This document shows positions 1-9,304 of a stretch of 64,000 nt of DNA, in pieces. A program made the translations under genes and the position numbers. The stretch is taken from contig NZ_QLNV01000004.1 of the NCBI RefSeq assembly GCF_003285545.1, forward strand, positions 186,001-250,000, in the 5' to 3' direction. The stretch is from Sinomicrobium soli (GTDB taxonomy: Bacteria; Bacteroidota; Bacteroidia; Flavobacteriales; Flavobacteriaceae). The notes beneath the pieces are model-generated. The model worked only from the letters and a program-made list of their open reading frames with translations. It was not told the DNA's origin and searched no databases. The stretch's first letter is position 1. Every line of letters begins with the position of its first letter.

Positions 1-681
1 GGCCAGGGCATCTCCTTCGAACCCGTTTTTTTGCAACAGCCGGGTAGCGTCGTTCCGCAGTTTTCCGGCAATCGCATATATGTTGTTTTTACCGGCGGGC
101 AACACCTGTATCCCGGATGCCTCAAGATAAAGCTGGTGATAGATGAACTGCCGGTGCAGGTAGTTGCGGTAATTGAACTGATGCGGGTTCCGGGGTGGGC
201 GGATGTTCCGGAGATTGCCTTTTACGGAATAGGAGTGCCCCGTGGACATGACTACCGGTACGGATTCCCTGCTTATGTGACATATGACCTTTCCCCCGGC
301 CGGTTTCCCGTTTATACGGTCGACCCGTACTGTATAACGAAGGTTCCGGGAAGTAGGCTTCAGCCGGTGCAGGGGCGTAATGACCAGGGTGTCGCTGCCG
401 CGGATAAAATGGCTGTAGTGATCGGGGATATACCGGGGCTTTTCCGAATTGATCCTGTACAATCCGACACACCATAGCAGTATGAAGGCTGTGGCCATAA
501 AGGAATAATTGACCGTACGCCCCGAAACGGGAGTGAGATAATGGGATATGCCGAGGAGCAACAGCAATACCAGGGAACATGACAGGAGGATCCCGGGCGG
601 GATGTTACAGGTAAGGCCAACGGCAATACCCGTGCAAAACGGCAATAATAACCGGAAACTGTTGTAATCCCAAGGTAACAT
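1..681 (-). CDS. ComEC/Rec2-family DNA uptake channel, N-terminal part (partial gene)
   Basis: The reading frame runs stop-free from an ATG at 681 to the window edge, giving 227 residues of a longer protein whose 3' end is outside. The translation begins MLPWDYNSFRLLLPF, with two or three hydrophobic segments in residues 8-75, then a soluble stretch containing RPPRNPHQFNYRNYL. That layout, short N-terminal membrane helices followed by an OB-like region (DUF4131) with an NPxxFdyxxYL-type motif, is characteristic of ComEC/Rec2 proteins, which carry transforming DNA across the inner membrane. It reads in the same direction as the NlpC/P60 lipoprotein and lpxB upstream, as is common in Bacteroidota. 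The channel core and metallo-beta-lactamase-like domain cannot be seen. Confidence 0.78.
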   Translation of the reverse strand, partial: MLPWDYNSFRLLLPFCTGIAVGLTCNIPPGILLSCSLVLLLLLGISHYLTPVSGRTVNYSFMATAFILLWCVGLYRINSEKPRYIPDHYSHFIRGSDTLVITPLHRLKPTSRNLRYTVRVDRINGKPAGGKVICHISRESVPVVMSTGHSYSVKGNLRNIRPPRNPHQFNYRNYLHRQFIYHQLYLEASGIQVLPAGKNNIYAIAGKLRNDATRLLQKNGFEGDALA

Positions 682-723
682 GGTTAAATGTAGTTAAAAA
701 TACCATGTAAAGAAAGTAAAAGA

Positions 724-1284
724 CTACAATATTCTTCGGGCCTCGGTAAAAGCGTGGTTCCAGTATCCTTCTTTCAGGGAGGAGACCAGTACGCCTCTCG
801 ACGTGGTGGAGTGTATAAAACGTATGGCTTCGTCCTTGATGTCTACGACCAGGCCCACGTGATTTATCCGGTTTTTTCTCCCGGTCTTGAAAAAAAGCAG
901 GTCGCCCTTACGCACTTCTTTCAGCTTGATCTTTTTTCCCTGGGTGGCCATCTGGTAGGAGGCGCGTTGTAAGGCAATGTCGTGCTCCAGGAACGAGACG
1001 TATACCAGTCCCGAGCAGTCCATACCTTTTCTGGTGGTGCCCCCGTATTTATATCGTGTGCCGTTATAGGAGAGTGCTGTTTTTATGATGGGGTCTGCCA
1101 TGCTCTTTCCTGAACTTTTCTCTTTCTCCATGCGTTCCGCGGGCCAGGCTTCCACAGTTACCGTACGATGGTCGGTACCGGTTCCTTTGACAGATATTGT
1201 CCTGGGTTTTTCAACGGTCTTTTTACCCGACTTACAGGCGCAAAAACAGAGAAGCAGGCAGCAAATAAAAAGGTTTCTGATCAT
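724..1284 (-). CDS. NlpC/P60 family peptidoglycan hydrolase lipoprotein
   Basis: The product is 186 residues and predicted to cleave peptide stems of peptidoglycan (C40 cysteine peptidase). The N-terminus is a lipoprotein signal, MIRNLFICCLLLCFCAC, with the lipidated cysteine at residue 17. The NlpC/P60 core follows: YKYGGTTRKGMDCSGLVYV with nucleophile Cys90, then NHVGLVVD with the catalytic His, and a final HSTTSRGV strand. I chose the ATG at 1284; a TTG nine bases upstream is in frame but would only add MFS. It lies between lpxB and comEC on one strand, so probably shares their transcript. Unlike the second T6SS-linked NlpC protein in this window, its catalytic residues are intact. Probably outer-membrane anchored, facing the periplasm. 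Confidence 0.88.
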   Translation of the reverse strand: MIRNLFICCLLLCFCACKSGKKTVEKPRTISVKGTGTDHRTVTVEAWPAERMEKEKSSGKSMADPIIKTALSYNGTRYKYGGTTRKGMDCSGLVYVSFLEHDIALQRASYQMATQGKKIKLKEVRKGDLLFFKTGRKNRINHVGLVVDIKDEAIRFIHSTTSRGVLVSSLKEGYWNHAFTEARRIL

Positions 1285-1388
1285 GGAAAACAAGCTCTTG
1301 GGCTAAATTAGTAAAAAAAGTGTTTGCTTCCATATTGCAATGGTGGCTTCAAAAGCTTTGCTGCGGATCAAAGTCAGATGACAATTAA

Positions 1389-2501
1389 CTAAAGTGCATT
1401 TACAATAAGTTCCGCTGTATTTTTACTGGCTCCTTGTCCCCCGAGCTTTTTTTCGAGTTCGTAATAATCACGGAAAATCTGTTCCCGTTTTTCCGGGGTC
1501 AGTAATTTTTTCAGTTCCGTTCTCAGTCGTTTGCGGTTCAGGTCGCCCTGTATGAGTTCGGTCACCACTTCCTTGTCCATCACGAGATTTACCAGGGAAA
1601 TGTATTTTAGTGTGATGATCCGTTTTGCGATCTGATAGGAGATCCAGTTGCCCTTGTAACAAACGATCTCCGGCACCTTGAACAGGGCAGTCTCCAGGGT
1701 GGCTGTACCGCTGGTTACCAGGGCTGCGGTGGCTACGCTTAGCAGGTCGTATGTCTTATTCCGGATAAGGTTGATGTTGGAATCTTTGAGAAAGGGGGTG
1801 TAAAATTCCCTGTCCTGTCCGGGTGCCCCGGCGATCACAAACTGGTAGCCGGGAAAATCATGTGGCATTTCGAGCATGACCGACAGCATTTTCCGTATTT
1901 CCTGTTTCCGGCTGCCCGGTAAGAGGGCGATGATCGGTTTCTCAGGGTCGAGGCCGTATTTCTTACGGAAGTCAGATTCATTGACTTTCGGGTATTGCGC
2001 AATGGCATCGATCAGCGGGTGGCCCACAAAATGTACCGGGTACTGATGTTTTTTTTCGTAAAAGTCTTTTTCAAACGGCAGGATGACATACATGCTGTCG
2101 ATATCCCTTTTCACCGCCCTGATCCTGTTTTCTTTCCAGGCCCATAACTGCGGGGATATATAATAGTGCGTGCGATATCCTTCTTTTCGTGCCCACCGGG
2201 CAATACGCATATTAAACCCCGGGTAATCGACAAATATGATAACATCGGGACCGTAGCCGGCTATATCCTTTTTGCAGAAATTTATATTGCCCAGGATGGT
2301 ACGGATATTCATCAACACTTCTGCAAAGCCCATAAAGGCGAGATCCTTGTAGTGTTTTACCATTTTACCACCTACACTTTCCATGAGGTCGCCGCCCCAG
2401 AACCGGAAATCGGCATCTTTATCAGCCTCTTTCAGCGCTTTCATAAGATTGGAGGCATGCAGGTCTCCCGAGGCTTCTCCGGCGATAATATAGTATTTCA
2501 T
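1389..2501 (-). CDS. lpxB: Lipid-A-disaccharide synthase
   Basis: LpxB transfers GlcN-acyl-1-phosphate from UDP-2,3-diacylglucosamine to lipid X, forming the beta-1,6 disaccharide of lipid A on the cytoplasmic face of the inner membrane. The 370-residue length is normal. The start MKYYIIAGEASGDLHASNLM carries the family GEaSGDlhg motif. The nucleotide-binding half includes ALLPGSRKQEI and LVTSGTATLETAL, both hallmarks of this GT19 glycosyltransferase. It sits downstream of surE and a small membrane gene on the same strand, an arrangement common in Flavobacteriaceae, but a 141-base gap with low-complexity repeat sequence separates it from them. Confidence 0.97.
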   Translation of the reverse strand: MKYYIIAGEASGDLHASNLMKALKEADKDADFRFWGGDLMESVGGKMVKHYKDLAFMGFAEVLMNIRTILGNINFCKKDIAGYGPDVIIFVDYPGFNMRIARWARKEGYRTHYYISPQLWAWKENRIRAVKRDIDSMYVILPFEKDFYEKKHQYPVHFVGHPLIDAIAQYPKVNESDFRKKYGLDPEKPIIALLPGSRKQEIRKMLSVMLEMPHDFPGYQFVIAGAPGQDREFYTPFLKDSNINLIRNKTYDLLSVATAALVTSGTATLETALFKVPEIVCYKGNWISYQIAKRIITLKYISLVNLVMDKEVVTELIQGDLNRKRLRTELKKLLTPEKREQIFRDYYELEKKLGGQGASKNTAELIVNAL

Positions 2502-2642
2502 TTGGTTCTTGGTTTTTTAGTTCGTAGTTCGTAGTCGGTCAGCCTGGTCAAACCAGGAACTACAAATGTGCTTAGGATGACAATTCCATGCTTCGCGCTC
2601 CCCCGATGCCGGGGCAGGCGGTACTTCCGGTTCCCCACTGTA

Positions 2643-2924
2643 TCAGAACACTTTATACAGCAGGGTAAGCAGGGCGGTCAGTATGGTGGCCAGTAAAACT
2701 CCCCGGGCACGGTAATCCCTTCTCAGGCGCAGAAAGCCGAAAAAAGCAATCAGGTTGAGCAATGCGCCGAGGGCGAAGATGCTTCCCAGGTACCCTTCCG
2801 CAAATGCCGTTTTTAGGGTTTCCGCAATCCCTGTTCCGGAAAACAGCAATATGTACAGCAATGCTCCCACTATATTGGCGATAAGGCCAACGGCAAATCC
2901 TATGGCAATCTCTTTTTTAATCAT
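2643..2924 (-). CDS. Small three-helix membrane protein, unknown function
   Basis: I do not recognise a named family. The 93 residues contain about three hydrophobic helices (roughly 7-28, 45-66 and 74-91) separated by short loops, with an RLRRDYRARG basic loop between the second and third that is probably cytoplasmic. The ATG overlaps the surE stop by eight bases (ATGATTAA), so it is translationally coupled to surE. This coupling and the even hydrophobic pattern support a real gene. No catalytic motif is visible. A helper role in envelope biogenesis would be only a guess from its position between surE and lpxB. Confidence 0.75.
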   Translation of the reverse strand: MIKKEIAIGFAVGLIANIVGALLYILLFSGTGIAETLKTAFAEGYLGSIFALGALLNLIAFFGFLRLRRDYRARGVLLATILTALLTLLYKVF

Positions 2925-3693
2925 TCAGTTTCCAGGAGTTTAAGGTTTGTATGGCGTGGTGTGCGGTAAGGTCGAACTGTACGGGGACTACAGAAATATA
3001 ACCGTTGGCCAGGGCCCATTCATCGGTGTCCTCTCCGCGGTCGAGGTTGACGAATTTTCCGTCCAGCCAGTAATATTCCCTCCCCTGCGGGTTGGTCCGC
3101 TTGTCGAATTCCTGCGCCCAGCGGGCATTGGCCTGGCGGCAGACCTTAACGCCTTTTATCTCGTCCCTGCCGAGCCTGGGAAAATTCACATTCAATACGA
3201 CCCCCTTGGGCATGCCGTTTTCAAGGGCATTGAGGGTAATGGTGCGTACGTAATCCTTGACTGCGTCAAAATCGGCGTCCCAGGAGTAGTCACACAGCGA
3301 AAAGCCTATGGCCGGAATTCCTTCCAGGCCGGCTTCTACCGCAGCACTCATGGTACCGGAATAAATGACATTTACCGAAGAATTCGACCCGTGGTTGATC
3401 CCGCTTACGCAGATATCCGGCTGTTGTTTTATCAGCTCGTTTACAGCCAGTTTTACACAGTCTACCGGGGTGCCCGAACAACTGTATTCTTCCGTGACCT
3501 GGTCGTCTATGTTTATCCGGTTGCAGAAAAGGGTGGCGTCTATGGTCACGGCATGGCCCTTTCCGGATTGGGGACTGTCGGGGGCCACCACCACGACATT
3601 GCCGATCTCTTTCATGACTTCGATCAGTGCCCGTATGCCCGGGGCGGCAATGCCGTCGTCATTGGTAACCAGTATCAGAGGTTTTTTTTTCAT
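2917..3693 (-). CDS. surE: 5'/3'-nucleotidase SurE
   Basis: SurE is a metal-dependent phosphatase that removes phosphate from nucleoside monophosphates and helps stationary-phase survival. The 258-residue product starts MKKKPLILVTNDDGIAAPGI; the NDDG motif supplies the metal-binding aspartates. The GINHGSN motif and VYSGTMSAA, which bind metal and phosphate, follow in the expected order. Length matches the family. It is the first gene of the minus-strand run towards lpxB and comEC, and overlaps the next small membrane gene by eight bases. Confidence 0.97.
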   Translation of the reverse strand: MKKKPLILVTNDDGIAAPGIRALIEVMKEIGNVVVVAPDSPQSGKGHAVTIDATLFCNRINIDDQVTEEYSCSGTPVDCVKLAVNELIKQQPDICVSGINHGSNSSVNVIYSGTMSAAVEAGLEGIPAIGFSLCDYSWDADFDAVKDYVRTITLNALENGMPKGVVLNVNFPRLGRDEIKGVKVCRQANARWAQEFDKRTNPQGREYYWLDGKFVNLDRGEDTDEWALANGYISVVPVQFDLTAHHAIQTLNSWKLND

Positions 3694-4022
3694 TTATGTG
3701 CTGTACTTTTCAAACGGTATGCTAAAATAAGCAATTATCCCCAGCTGTGTGCAAAACTTACCCCTGGCGGTGCGACATGCCCGGTGCCGGCCCGTACCGG
3801 AAACCGGGATTATGACAGGCGTTTAACAAAAAATTAGTATCATTGTGTGGTGCTGGCATGGTTTTTTCAGTAATTTAGGGGTTTTCAAATCGACCGGGGT
3901 AAAGTGATGCCTTTTTTGAAAAGGCGTAACGGTTGTTTGGAAAAAGAGAAGAAACAGAGTAGAATGAGCCGGATTTTTCTTTCCTGTATAAGGAACGGCA
4001 ATGCGTTAAAAAAAATGAACAG
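3694..4022. other. Divergent intergenic region between surE and prc
   Basis: This 329-base region separates two divergently read genes and must hold both promoters. I see no convincing gene. A 17-base perfect hairpin with a 3-base loop (GCCTTTT / AAAAGGC, 3909-3925) lies about 100 bases before prc. It has no T-run after it, so it is not a good terminator. No clean TTG-N17-23-TAnnTTTG match was found in either direction. Confidence 0.5.
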
Positions 4023-6152
4023 ATGAAAAGAAATTTTGTGTATGTACTGGCGGCCCTGCTGATATCGGCAGCTTCCTGTAGCTTTACCAATAAGACATTC
4101 GATAATCCTGATAAAGACAGGCTTCTGGTGGAGCTGCTTTCGTTTGTGATCCAGAAGTGGCATTTCAGTCCGTCTGAAGTGGACGACAGTTTTTCCGAAA
4201 AGGTGTTCGACAATTACATCGGAATGCTCGATCCGTCCAGGCGGTATTTCCTCCAGTCGGATATCGATGAATTTTCGGAGTATAAGGATAAGATAGACGA
4301 CCAGATCCAGAGTGCGGACATCAGCTTTTTTGACCTGGTCCACAATCGTTTTGTGAAACGCTTAACCGAAGGGGAAGAGATCTATAAAGAGATCCTCGGC
4401 AAGCCTTTCGATTTTTCCGAAAATGAGGATATTGATATGGATTACGAGAACCTTCCGTTTCCGGAATCTGAAGATGATCGTGTGGAAAGGTGGAGAAAAT
4501 ATCTCAAATTTGCTGCTCTTGGCAGTTATGTGAGCCGGATGGAGGACGAGGAAGACAAAAAGGAGAAGGATGCTTCCTATACTGTAAAACCCGGTGAGGA
4601 TATTGAAAAGGAGGCCCGGGAATCAATACTGAAAACACAGGCTGAGCACTTTGATATTGTAGACGACCTGGAGCGAAGAGACTGGTTTGTCATGTATCTC
4701 AATGCCATAGTTACGGAATTTGACCCTCATACCTTCTATTTTGCTCCTGATGATAAAGACCGTTTCGATGCCAGTATTTCAGGTAAGTTTGAAGGGATCG
4801 GCGCCCGTTTGCAGCGAAAAAACGATCGCATAAAGATCGTGGAGGTTATTTCGGGAGGGCCTGCATGGCGAGGTAATGAAGTAGAAGTGGGCGATGAGAT
4901 CCTCAGGGTGGCACAGGGCGAAGAAGAGCCGGTAGACATCATAGGGATGAGGCTTGACGATGCCGTTAAGCTCATAAAGGGACCCAAGGGTTCGGAAGTC
5001 AAACTCACCGTGAAGAAAGTAGACGGGACCACCCAGACCATATCGATTGTCAGGGATGTGGTGGAACTGGAAGAATCTTATGCCAGGACCTCTCTGGTTA
5101 AAAAGGACGGGAGGACATACGGCATTATAAACCTTCCCAAATTTTATATAGATTTTGAGGATTATGAAAGCCGGAACGCAGCATCTGATGTCGAAAAAGA
5201 GATCGAGCGATTGAAGGAACAGGGCATGGAAGGGCTGGTACTTGACCTGAGAGGTAACGGTGGCGGTTCGCTGAAGACTGTGGTGGACATGGCCGGGTTT
5301 TTCATAAAAGAAGGGCCTGTGGTACAGGTCAAATCTTCGGGAAAACAGCAGGAAGTGCTCTCCGATACCGACAGCAGGGTACAGTGGGACGGCCCGCTGG
5401 TGATCCTGGTCAATGAACTTTCGGCTTCGGCTTCTGAAATTCTCGCAGCCGCCATGCAGGACTATAAGAGGGCGGTAATTGTAGGAAGCAAACAGACCTA
5501 TGGAAAGGGAACGGTACAGAATGTGGTAAACCTGAACCAGTTCCTCGGGCAGAAGAACGACTATGGCGATGTGGGGGCCCTGAAACTGACCACCCAGAAA
5601 TTCTACAGGATAAACGGAGGCTCTACCCAGCTCGAGGGGGTTAAGAGCGATATTGTAATACCGGACCGCTACAGTTATATCGACCTGGGGGAGAAAGATC
5701 AGATCAATCCGCTTCCCTGGGATAAAATAGCAGAGGCAGATTATCGCCCTTTAAAGGATCATGTGAATTACGATTACGCCATTTCCAGAAGCAAGGAGAG
5801 GATGGCTGAAAACGAACAGATCGGCCTCCTGGAGGAAAATGCACAATGGATAAAAAAGAAACAGGATGAAAGCACTTTTTCATTGAATTATGAAGCCTAT
5901 CGCAAAAGTGTGGATGAGGATATGGAAGTCGCCAAAAAGTTTGATGTACTGTCGGAATACAGCACAGACCTGACCTTTGAGTCCCTCCCTTATGAAGATG
6001 CCCTGATTGCTCAGGATACCATTTTGAGAGACCGGCGTGAGCGCTGGCATAAAAACCTTTCCAGGGACGTATATGTGGAGGAAGCACTCAATGTATTGAC
6101 GGATCTGAGAAACGAGTCTGAAAAGGGCCTGGCGCAGATCAGGAAACAGTAG
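4023..6152 (+). CDS. prc: Carboxy-terminal processing protease, Prc/Tsp type (S41 family)
   Basis: This 709-residue periplasmic serine protease is expected to trim or degrade proteins from their C-termini. The N-terminus MKRNFVYVLAALLISAASC is a lipoprotein signal, so the enzyme is lipid-anchored. A tail-specific-protease N-terminal domain (about 35-230) precedes a PDZ domain (about 245-345), the S41 core, and a long C-terminal helical domain (DUF3340 type, about 560-700). The catalytic serine is in NELSASASEI (Ser469 by comparison with E. coli Prc) and the general-base lysine in TYGKGTVQ (Lys495). Size and domain order match Prc rather than short CtpA. The 3' end overlaps the end of the convergent rodA gene by 14 bases. 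Confidence 0.95.
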   Translation: MKRNFVYVLAALLISAASCSFTNKTFDNPDKDRLLVELLSFVIQKWHFSPSEVDDSFSEKVFDNYIGMLDPSRRYFLQSDIDEFSEYKDKIDDQIQSADISFFDLVHNRFVKRLTEGEEIYKEILGKPFDFSENEDIDMDYENLPFPESEDDRVERWRKYLKFAALGSYVSRMEDEEDKKEKDASYTVKPGEDIEKEARESILKTQAEHFDIVDDLERRDWFVMYLNAIVTEFDPHTFYFAPDDKDRFDASISGKFEGIGARLQRKNDRIKIVEVISGGPAWRGNEVEVGDEILRVAQGEEEPVDIIGMRLDDAVKLIKGPKGSEVKLTVKKVDGTTQTISIVRDVVELEESYARTSLVKKDGRTYGIINLPKFYIDFEDYESRNAASDVEKEIERLKEQGMEGLVLDLRGNGGGSLKTVVDMAGFFIKEGPVVQVKSSGKQQEVLSDTDSRVQWDGPLVILVNELSASASEILAAAMQDYKRAVIVGSKQTYGKGTVQNVVNLNQFLGQKNDYGDVGALKLTTQKFYRINGGSTQLEGVKSDIVIPDRYSYIDLGEKDQINPLPWDKIAEADYRPLKDHVNYDYAISRSKERMAENEQIGLLEENAQWIKKKQDESTFSLNYEAYRKSVDEDMEVAKKFDVLSEYSTDLTFESLPYEDALIAQDTILRDRRERWHKNLSRDVYVEEALNVLTDLRNESEKGLAQIRKQ

Positions 6153-7449
6153 CATCATTGAGGTCTTCCCACTCGTTGATCTGGTTGGCGTCGAGTTTGA
6201 TAAAGACAAAGAGCAGCAGGGTAAAGGCCCATAGCCCGGAGCCGCCATAGCTGAAAAACGGGAGGGGGATGCCCACTGTGGGCAGCAGGCCGATAACCAT
6301 GCCTATGTTTATGGTAAAGTGGGAAAACAGTATGGCTGCAACGCCGTAACCGTAAATACGGCTGAATTTGGATTTCTGGCGTTCTGCGAGAAACAGTATC
6401 CGGAGCAGCAGAAAGGTAAACAGCAGTATGACTGCCGTACTGCCGGCAAAGCCCCATTCTTCTCCTACCGTACTGAAAATATAGTCGGTATGCTGCTCGG
6501 GGACAAAACCACCTTTCGTACGGGTGCCTTCCAGAAATCCTTTACCGTAGAATCCGCCCGAAGAAATGGCAGATTCCGACTGATAGGTATTATACCCGAT
6601 AGACCTCCTGATCTCCCTGAGTTTTTCAGGGTCGTGTTCCAGTTTGAGCCATAAGCTGATACGGTCCCTGTGATGTTGTTTGAAAATATGGTCGAAAGTA
6701 AACCGGACACTTGAAGTTACCAGTACCGTAATGACCATGAGGGTGAGGAAGGGCAGGAGGGAAACCACTTTTTTCTTTCTTTTCCGCCATATGAAATACA
6801 GGGTGAGTAACAGGAAGACCGCGACACTTACCCATATGGCACCGAAGATCAGGGTCGTGATAAAAAGCGTGAGCATTCCCAGGCCGCAAAGCAGGTAGCC
6901 GGAAGGCAGTCCCTCCCTGTACAATACGAGGATAAATGAAGCAAATACCATGGCACTTCCCGGGTCGGGTTGCAGGAGAATGAACACCATCGGGCCGGCA
7001 ATAATTAAAAAGGCCCTCAGCTGGTCCCTGAAGTACTTGATATTGGTCTGCGAATCGCTGAGATACCCTGCGAGGGCCAGGGCCGTAGCGGTTTTTGCAA
7101 ATTCCGCAGGCTGTATGCTCATAAAGCCGAAGTTGTACCAGGCCGTTTGTCCCGCTATGTTCTTGCCGAAAATGAATACCCCGGCCAGGGAGGCCAGGGA
7201 GATAAAGTAGATGATCCCGGAGAACCGCTGGTAGAACTTGGCGTCTATGGCCAGGATCAAAACGATGAAAACAGTACTCAGGCCTATAAACGTAAGCTGC
7301 TTGCCGTAGTATTGGGAGAAATCGAAAACGGAAGTCTCTAACCCGTCTGTAATACTGCTGGAATAGATATTGATCCACCCGGCAAATACCAGAAGGGCGT
7401 ACAGCAGTACGGTGAGCCAGTCCATATTTCTTACCACCGAATTATTCAT
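6139..7449 (-). CDS. rodA: Rod shape-determining protein RodA (SEDS glycosyltransferase)
   Basis: RodA polymerises lipid II into glycan strands during cell elongation, as partner of PBP2. The 436-residue protein has about ten transmembrane helices, and the SEDS signature appears as TVGIPLPFFSYGGSGLWA near the C-terminus. The basic cytoplasmic segment WRKRKKKVVS near residue 225 is followed by a larger loop. It is the last gene of the mre operon; its ATG overlaps the end of the PBP2 gene by eight bases (ATGAATAA). Its stop lies inside the 3' end of convergent prc, so there is no intergenic terminator. Confidence 0.96.
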   Translation of the reverse strand: MNNSVVRNMDWLTVLLYALLVFAGWINIYSSSITDGLETSVFDFSQYYGKQLTFIGLSTVFIVLILAIDAKFYQRFSGIIYFISLASLAGVFIFGKNIAGQTAWYNFGFMSIQPAEFAKTATALALAGYLSDSQTNIKYFRDQLRAFLIIAGPMVFILLQPDPGSAMVFASFILVLYREGLPSGYLLCGLGMLTLFITTLIFGAIWVSVAVFLLLTLYFIWRKRKKKVVSLLPFLTLMVITVLVTSSVRFTFDHIFKQHHRDRISLWLKLEHDPEKLREIRRSIGYNTYQSESAISSGGFYGKGFLEGTRTKGGFVPEQHTDYIFSTVGEEWGFAGSTAVILLFTFLLLRILFLAERQKSKFSRIYGYGVAAILFSHFTINIGMVIGLLPTVGIPLPFFSYGGSGLWAFTLLLFVFIKLDANQINEWEDLNDATVS

Positions 7450-9304
7450 TGATCCTGAAAGGTTTTCCGCTTAGGGGTTTTGCATATTCGTCTTCGAGAC
7501 TGGCTTCCAGCATCCGTTTTTCCAGGTCTTTCCGCGTTACTTCCCCCTTGAGGTATTTCTCAATCATGATCGAGGCTATGGGACCGGCATACCTGGAACC
7601 CCAGTAGCCGTTCTCTACAAAAACAGCTATGGCTATTTTGGGGTCTTCAACCGGGGCAAAGGCCACAAATATGGAATGGTCGGTAAGCTGGGTGCGTTCG
7701 CCGTCCAGACGTATAAAATTTTCGGCGGTCCCTGTTTTTCCCGCTATGTTTATATCCGGAACCTGGAACCATCTTGCCGTTCCGGAAGTGTAAACTTCGG
7801 CCATCCCTTCGATGACCGGCCCGAAGTTTTCCGGATCTATGGTAGTGTTTTTCCGCTCTGTAAATTTTGTATTCTCAAGAGGTTTGTTCTCGATACTTTT
7901 GAGGATGTGCGGGGTGTAGTAATATCCCCTGTTGGCTATGATGGCCGTGATATTGGCCAGTTGTATGGGAGTGGTCAGTATTTCCCCCTGCCCGATGGCG
8001 TTGGATATATTAGTGGTAGAATACCAGCGTCCTTTGCCGTACATGCGGTTATACAGATCGGTATCCGGGATCCTTCCTGCTTTTCCGGTGGGGAGGTCAT
8101 ACCCGAGGTAGTCGCCCAGTCCGAAACTTTGCATGTGTTTATCCCATGCATTCATGCCCTCTGCCGAGGTAGGATATTTATCTATGATACGGCGGTACAC
8201 ATTGGCAAAATAGCCGTTACAGGACAGGGCAACCCCTTTTACGAGGTCCCTGGAACCCCCTCCGCAATGGCATCCCATAAGTCTTCTTCCCATATAGTAA
8301 TACCCGTTCTGGCAACCGATCCTGGTGTGCGGATCGATCACGCCTTCCTGCAGGGCAGCAAGGGCATTGAGCGCCTTGAATGGGGACCCCGGGGGGTACA
8401 TGGCCAGCAGGCTTCTGTCGTATAAGGGCTTGGCGATCGAATCGTAATACAGTTGTGTGTAGTTCCTGGAACGCTCCCTGCCTACCAGGAGGGAAGGATC
8501 GTAACTGGGAGCGGTGACCAGGGCGAGGATCTGCCCGGTTTTCGGTTCCAGTGCAACGATGCCTCCGCGTTTGTGGGCCATGAGTTCTTCTCCGTAAGCC
8601 TGGAGGTCGATGTCAATGGTAAGTGCTATGTCCTTTCCCTGTACGGGCAGCGTATCGTATACGCCGTTCTTGTAGGGGCCTATATCCCTGTTGAAACGGT
8701 CTTTCTGGATAAATTTGACGCCTTTCCTGCCTTTCAGGGTGTCCTCGTAATATTCCTCTACGCCCTGTTTTCCTATGAGCTCTCCCGACATGTACTCCGG
8801 GTTGTTCTGCAGGTCGTATTCGCTCACCTCCCTGATATAACCGAAGATATTGGCGCCGTGACTGGTCTGGTAGTGCCTGAGAGATCGCTTTTGTATGTAG
8901 AACCCTTCGTATTTCCGCATTTTTTCCTGTAATGCGGCATATTCCGCCTTGGTGAGCTGGGGCAGGAATACCGAAGGCAAACGCGGGGAATAGGTATAGG
9001 CTTTTTTGTATTTTTTAGTGAAATCCTCTTTGGTAATGTTCAGCATGGAGCAGAATTCAATGGTGTCCAGGGGTTTTACCTCGCGGGGGATCACCATAAC
9101 GTCATAGGAAGGCTGGTTGGCCACCAGGAGCGTACCGTTACGGTCGTAGATATATCCGCGTTCCGGGTAATCGTAAACCTGTTTTATAGCGGTGTCGTCC
9201 AGCGGGTTATCCCTGTTCCCTGAAATAAGTTGCAGGTAGGAAAGCCTGCCTGTATAGATCAGGGCCACCAGGATGATAACAGATGCCAGTAACAGTTTCC
9301 TCAT
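7442..9304 (-). CDS. mrdA: Penicillin-binding protein 2 (elongasome transpeptidase)
   Basis: PBP2 cross-links peptidoglycan for lateral wall growth. The 620-residue protein has one N-terminal membrane helix (MRKLLLASVIILVALIYTG), a dimerisation domain, and a transpeptidase domain. The three penicilloyl motifs are present: SxxK as PPGSPFK (Ser307, Lys310), SxN as SCN in LSCNGYF, and KTG in GKTGTAEN (Lys523). The start overlaps the mreD stop as ATGA, and the 3' end overlaps rodA. A short cysteine/glycine-rich stretch (MGCHCGGGSRD) precedes the SxN motif and is not essential to the fold as far as I know. Confidence 0.97.
   Translation of the reverse strand: MRKLLLASVIILVALIYTGRLSYLQLISGNRDNPLDDTAIKQVYDYPERGYIYDRNGTLLVANQPSYDVMVIPREVKPLDTIEFCSMLNITKEDFTKKYKKAYTYSPRLPSVFLPQLTKAEYAALQEKMRKYEGFYIQKRSLRHYQTSHGANIFGYIREVSEYDLQNNPEYMSGELIGKQGVEEYYEDTLKGRKGVKFIQKDRFNRDIGPYKNGVYDTLPVQGKDIALTIDIDLQAYGEELMAHKRGGIVALEPKTGQILALVTAPSYDPSLLVGRERSRNYTQLYYDSIAKPLYDRSLLAMYPPGSPFKALNALAALQEGVIDPHTRIGCQNGYYYMGRRLMGCHCGGGSRDLVKGVALSCNGYFANVYRRIIDKYPTSAEGMNAWDKHMQSFGLGDYLGYDLPTGKAGRIPDTDLYNRMYGKGRWYSTTNISNAIGQGEILTTPIQLANITAIIANRGYYYTPHILKSIENKPLENTKFTERKNTTIDPENFGPVIEGMAEVYTSGTARWFQVPDINIAGKTGTAENFIRLDGERTQLTDHSIFVAFAPVEDPKIAIAVFVENGYWGSRYAGPIASIMIEKYLKGEVTRKDLEKRMLEASLEDEYAKPLSGKPFRINE

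Noticed and set aside
31-580. Several short open frames on both strands at the left edge
   Set aside because: The continuous minus-strand frame from 681 to the edge gives a ComEC N-terminus, which explains the region better.
2947-3837. A 296-codon plus-strand frame opposite surE
   Set aside because: Fully antisense to surE with its intact NDDG motif; no homology pattern.
3909-3925. Hairpin before prc as a terminator
   Set aside because: Perfect short stem but no T-run in either useful direction, and it lies upstream of a promoter-requiring gene.
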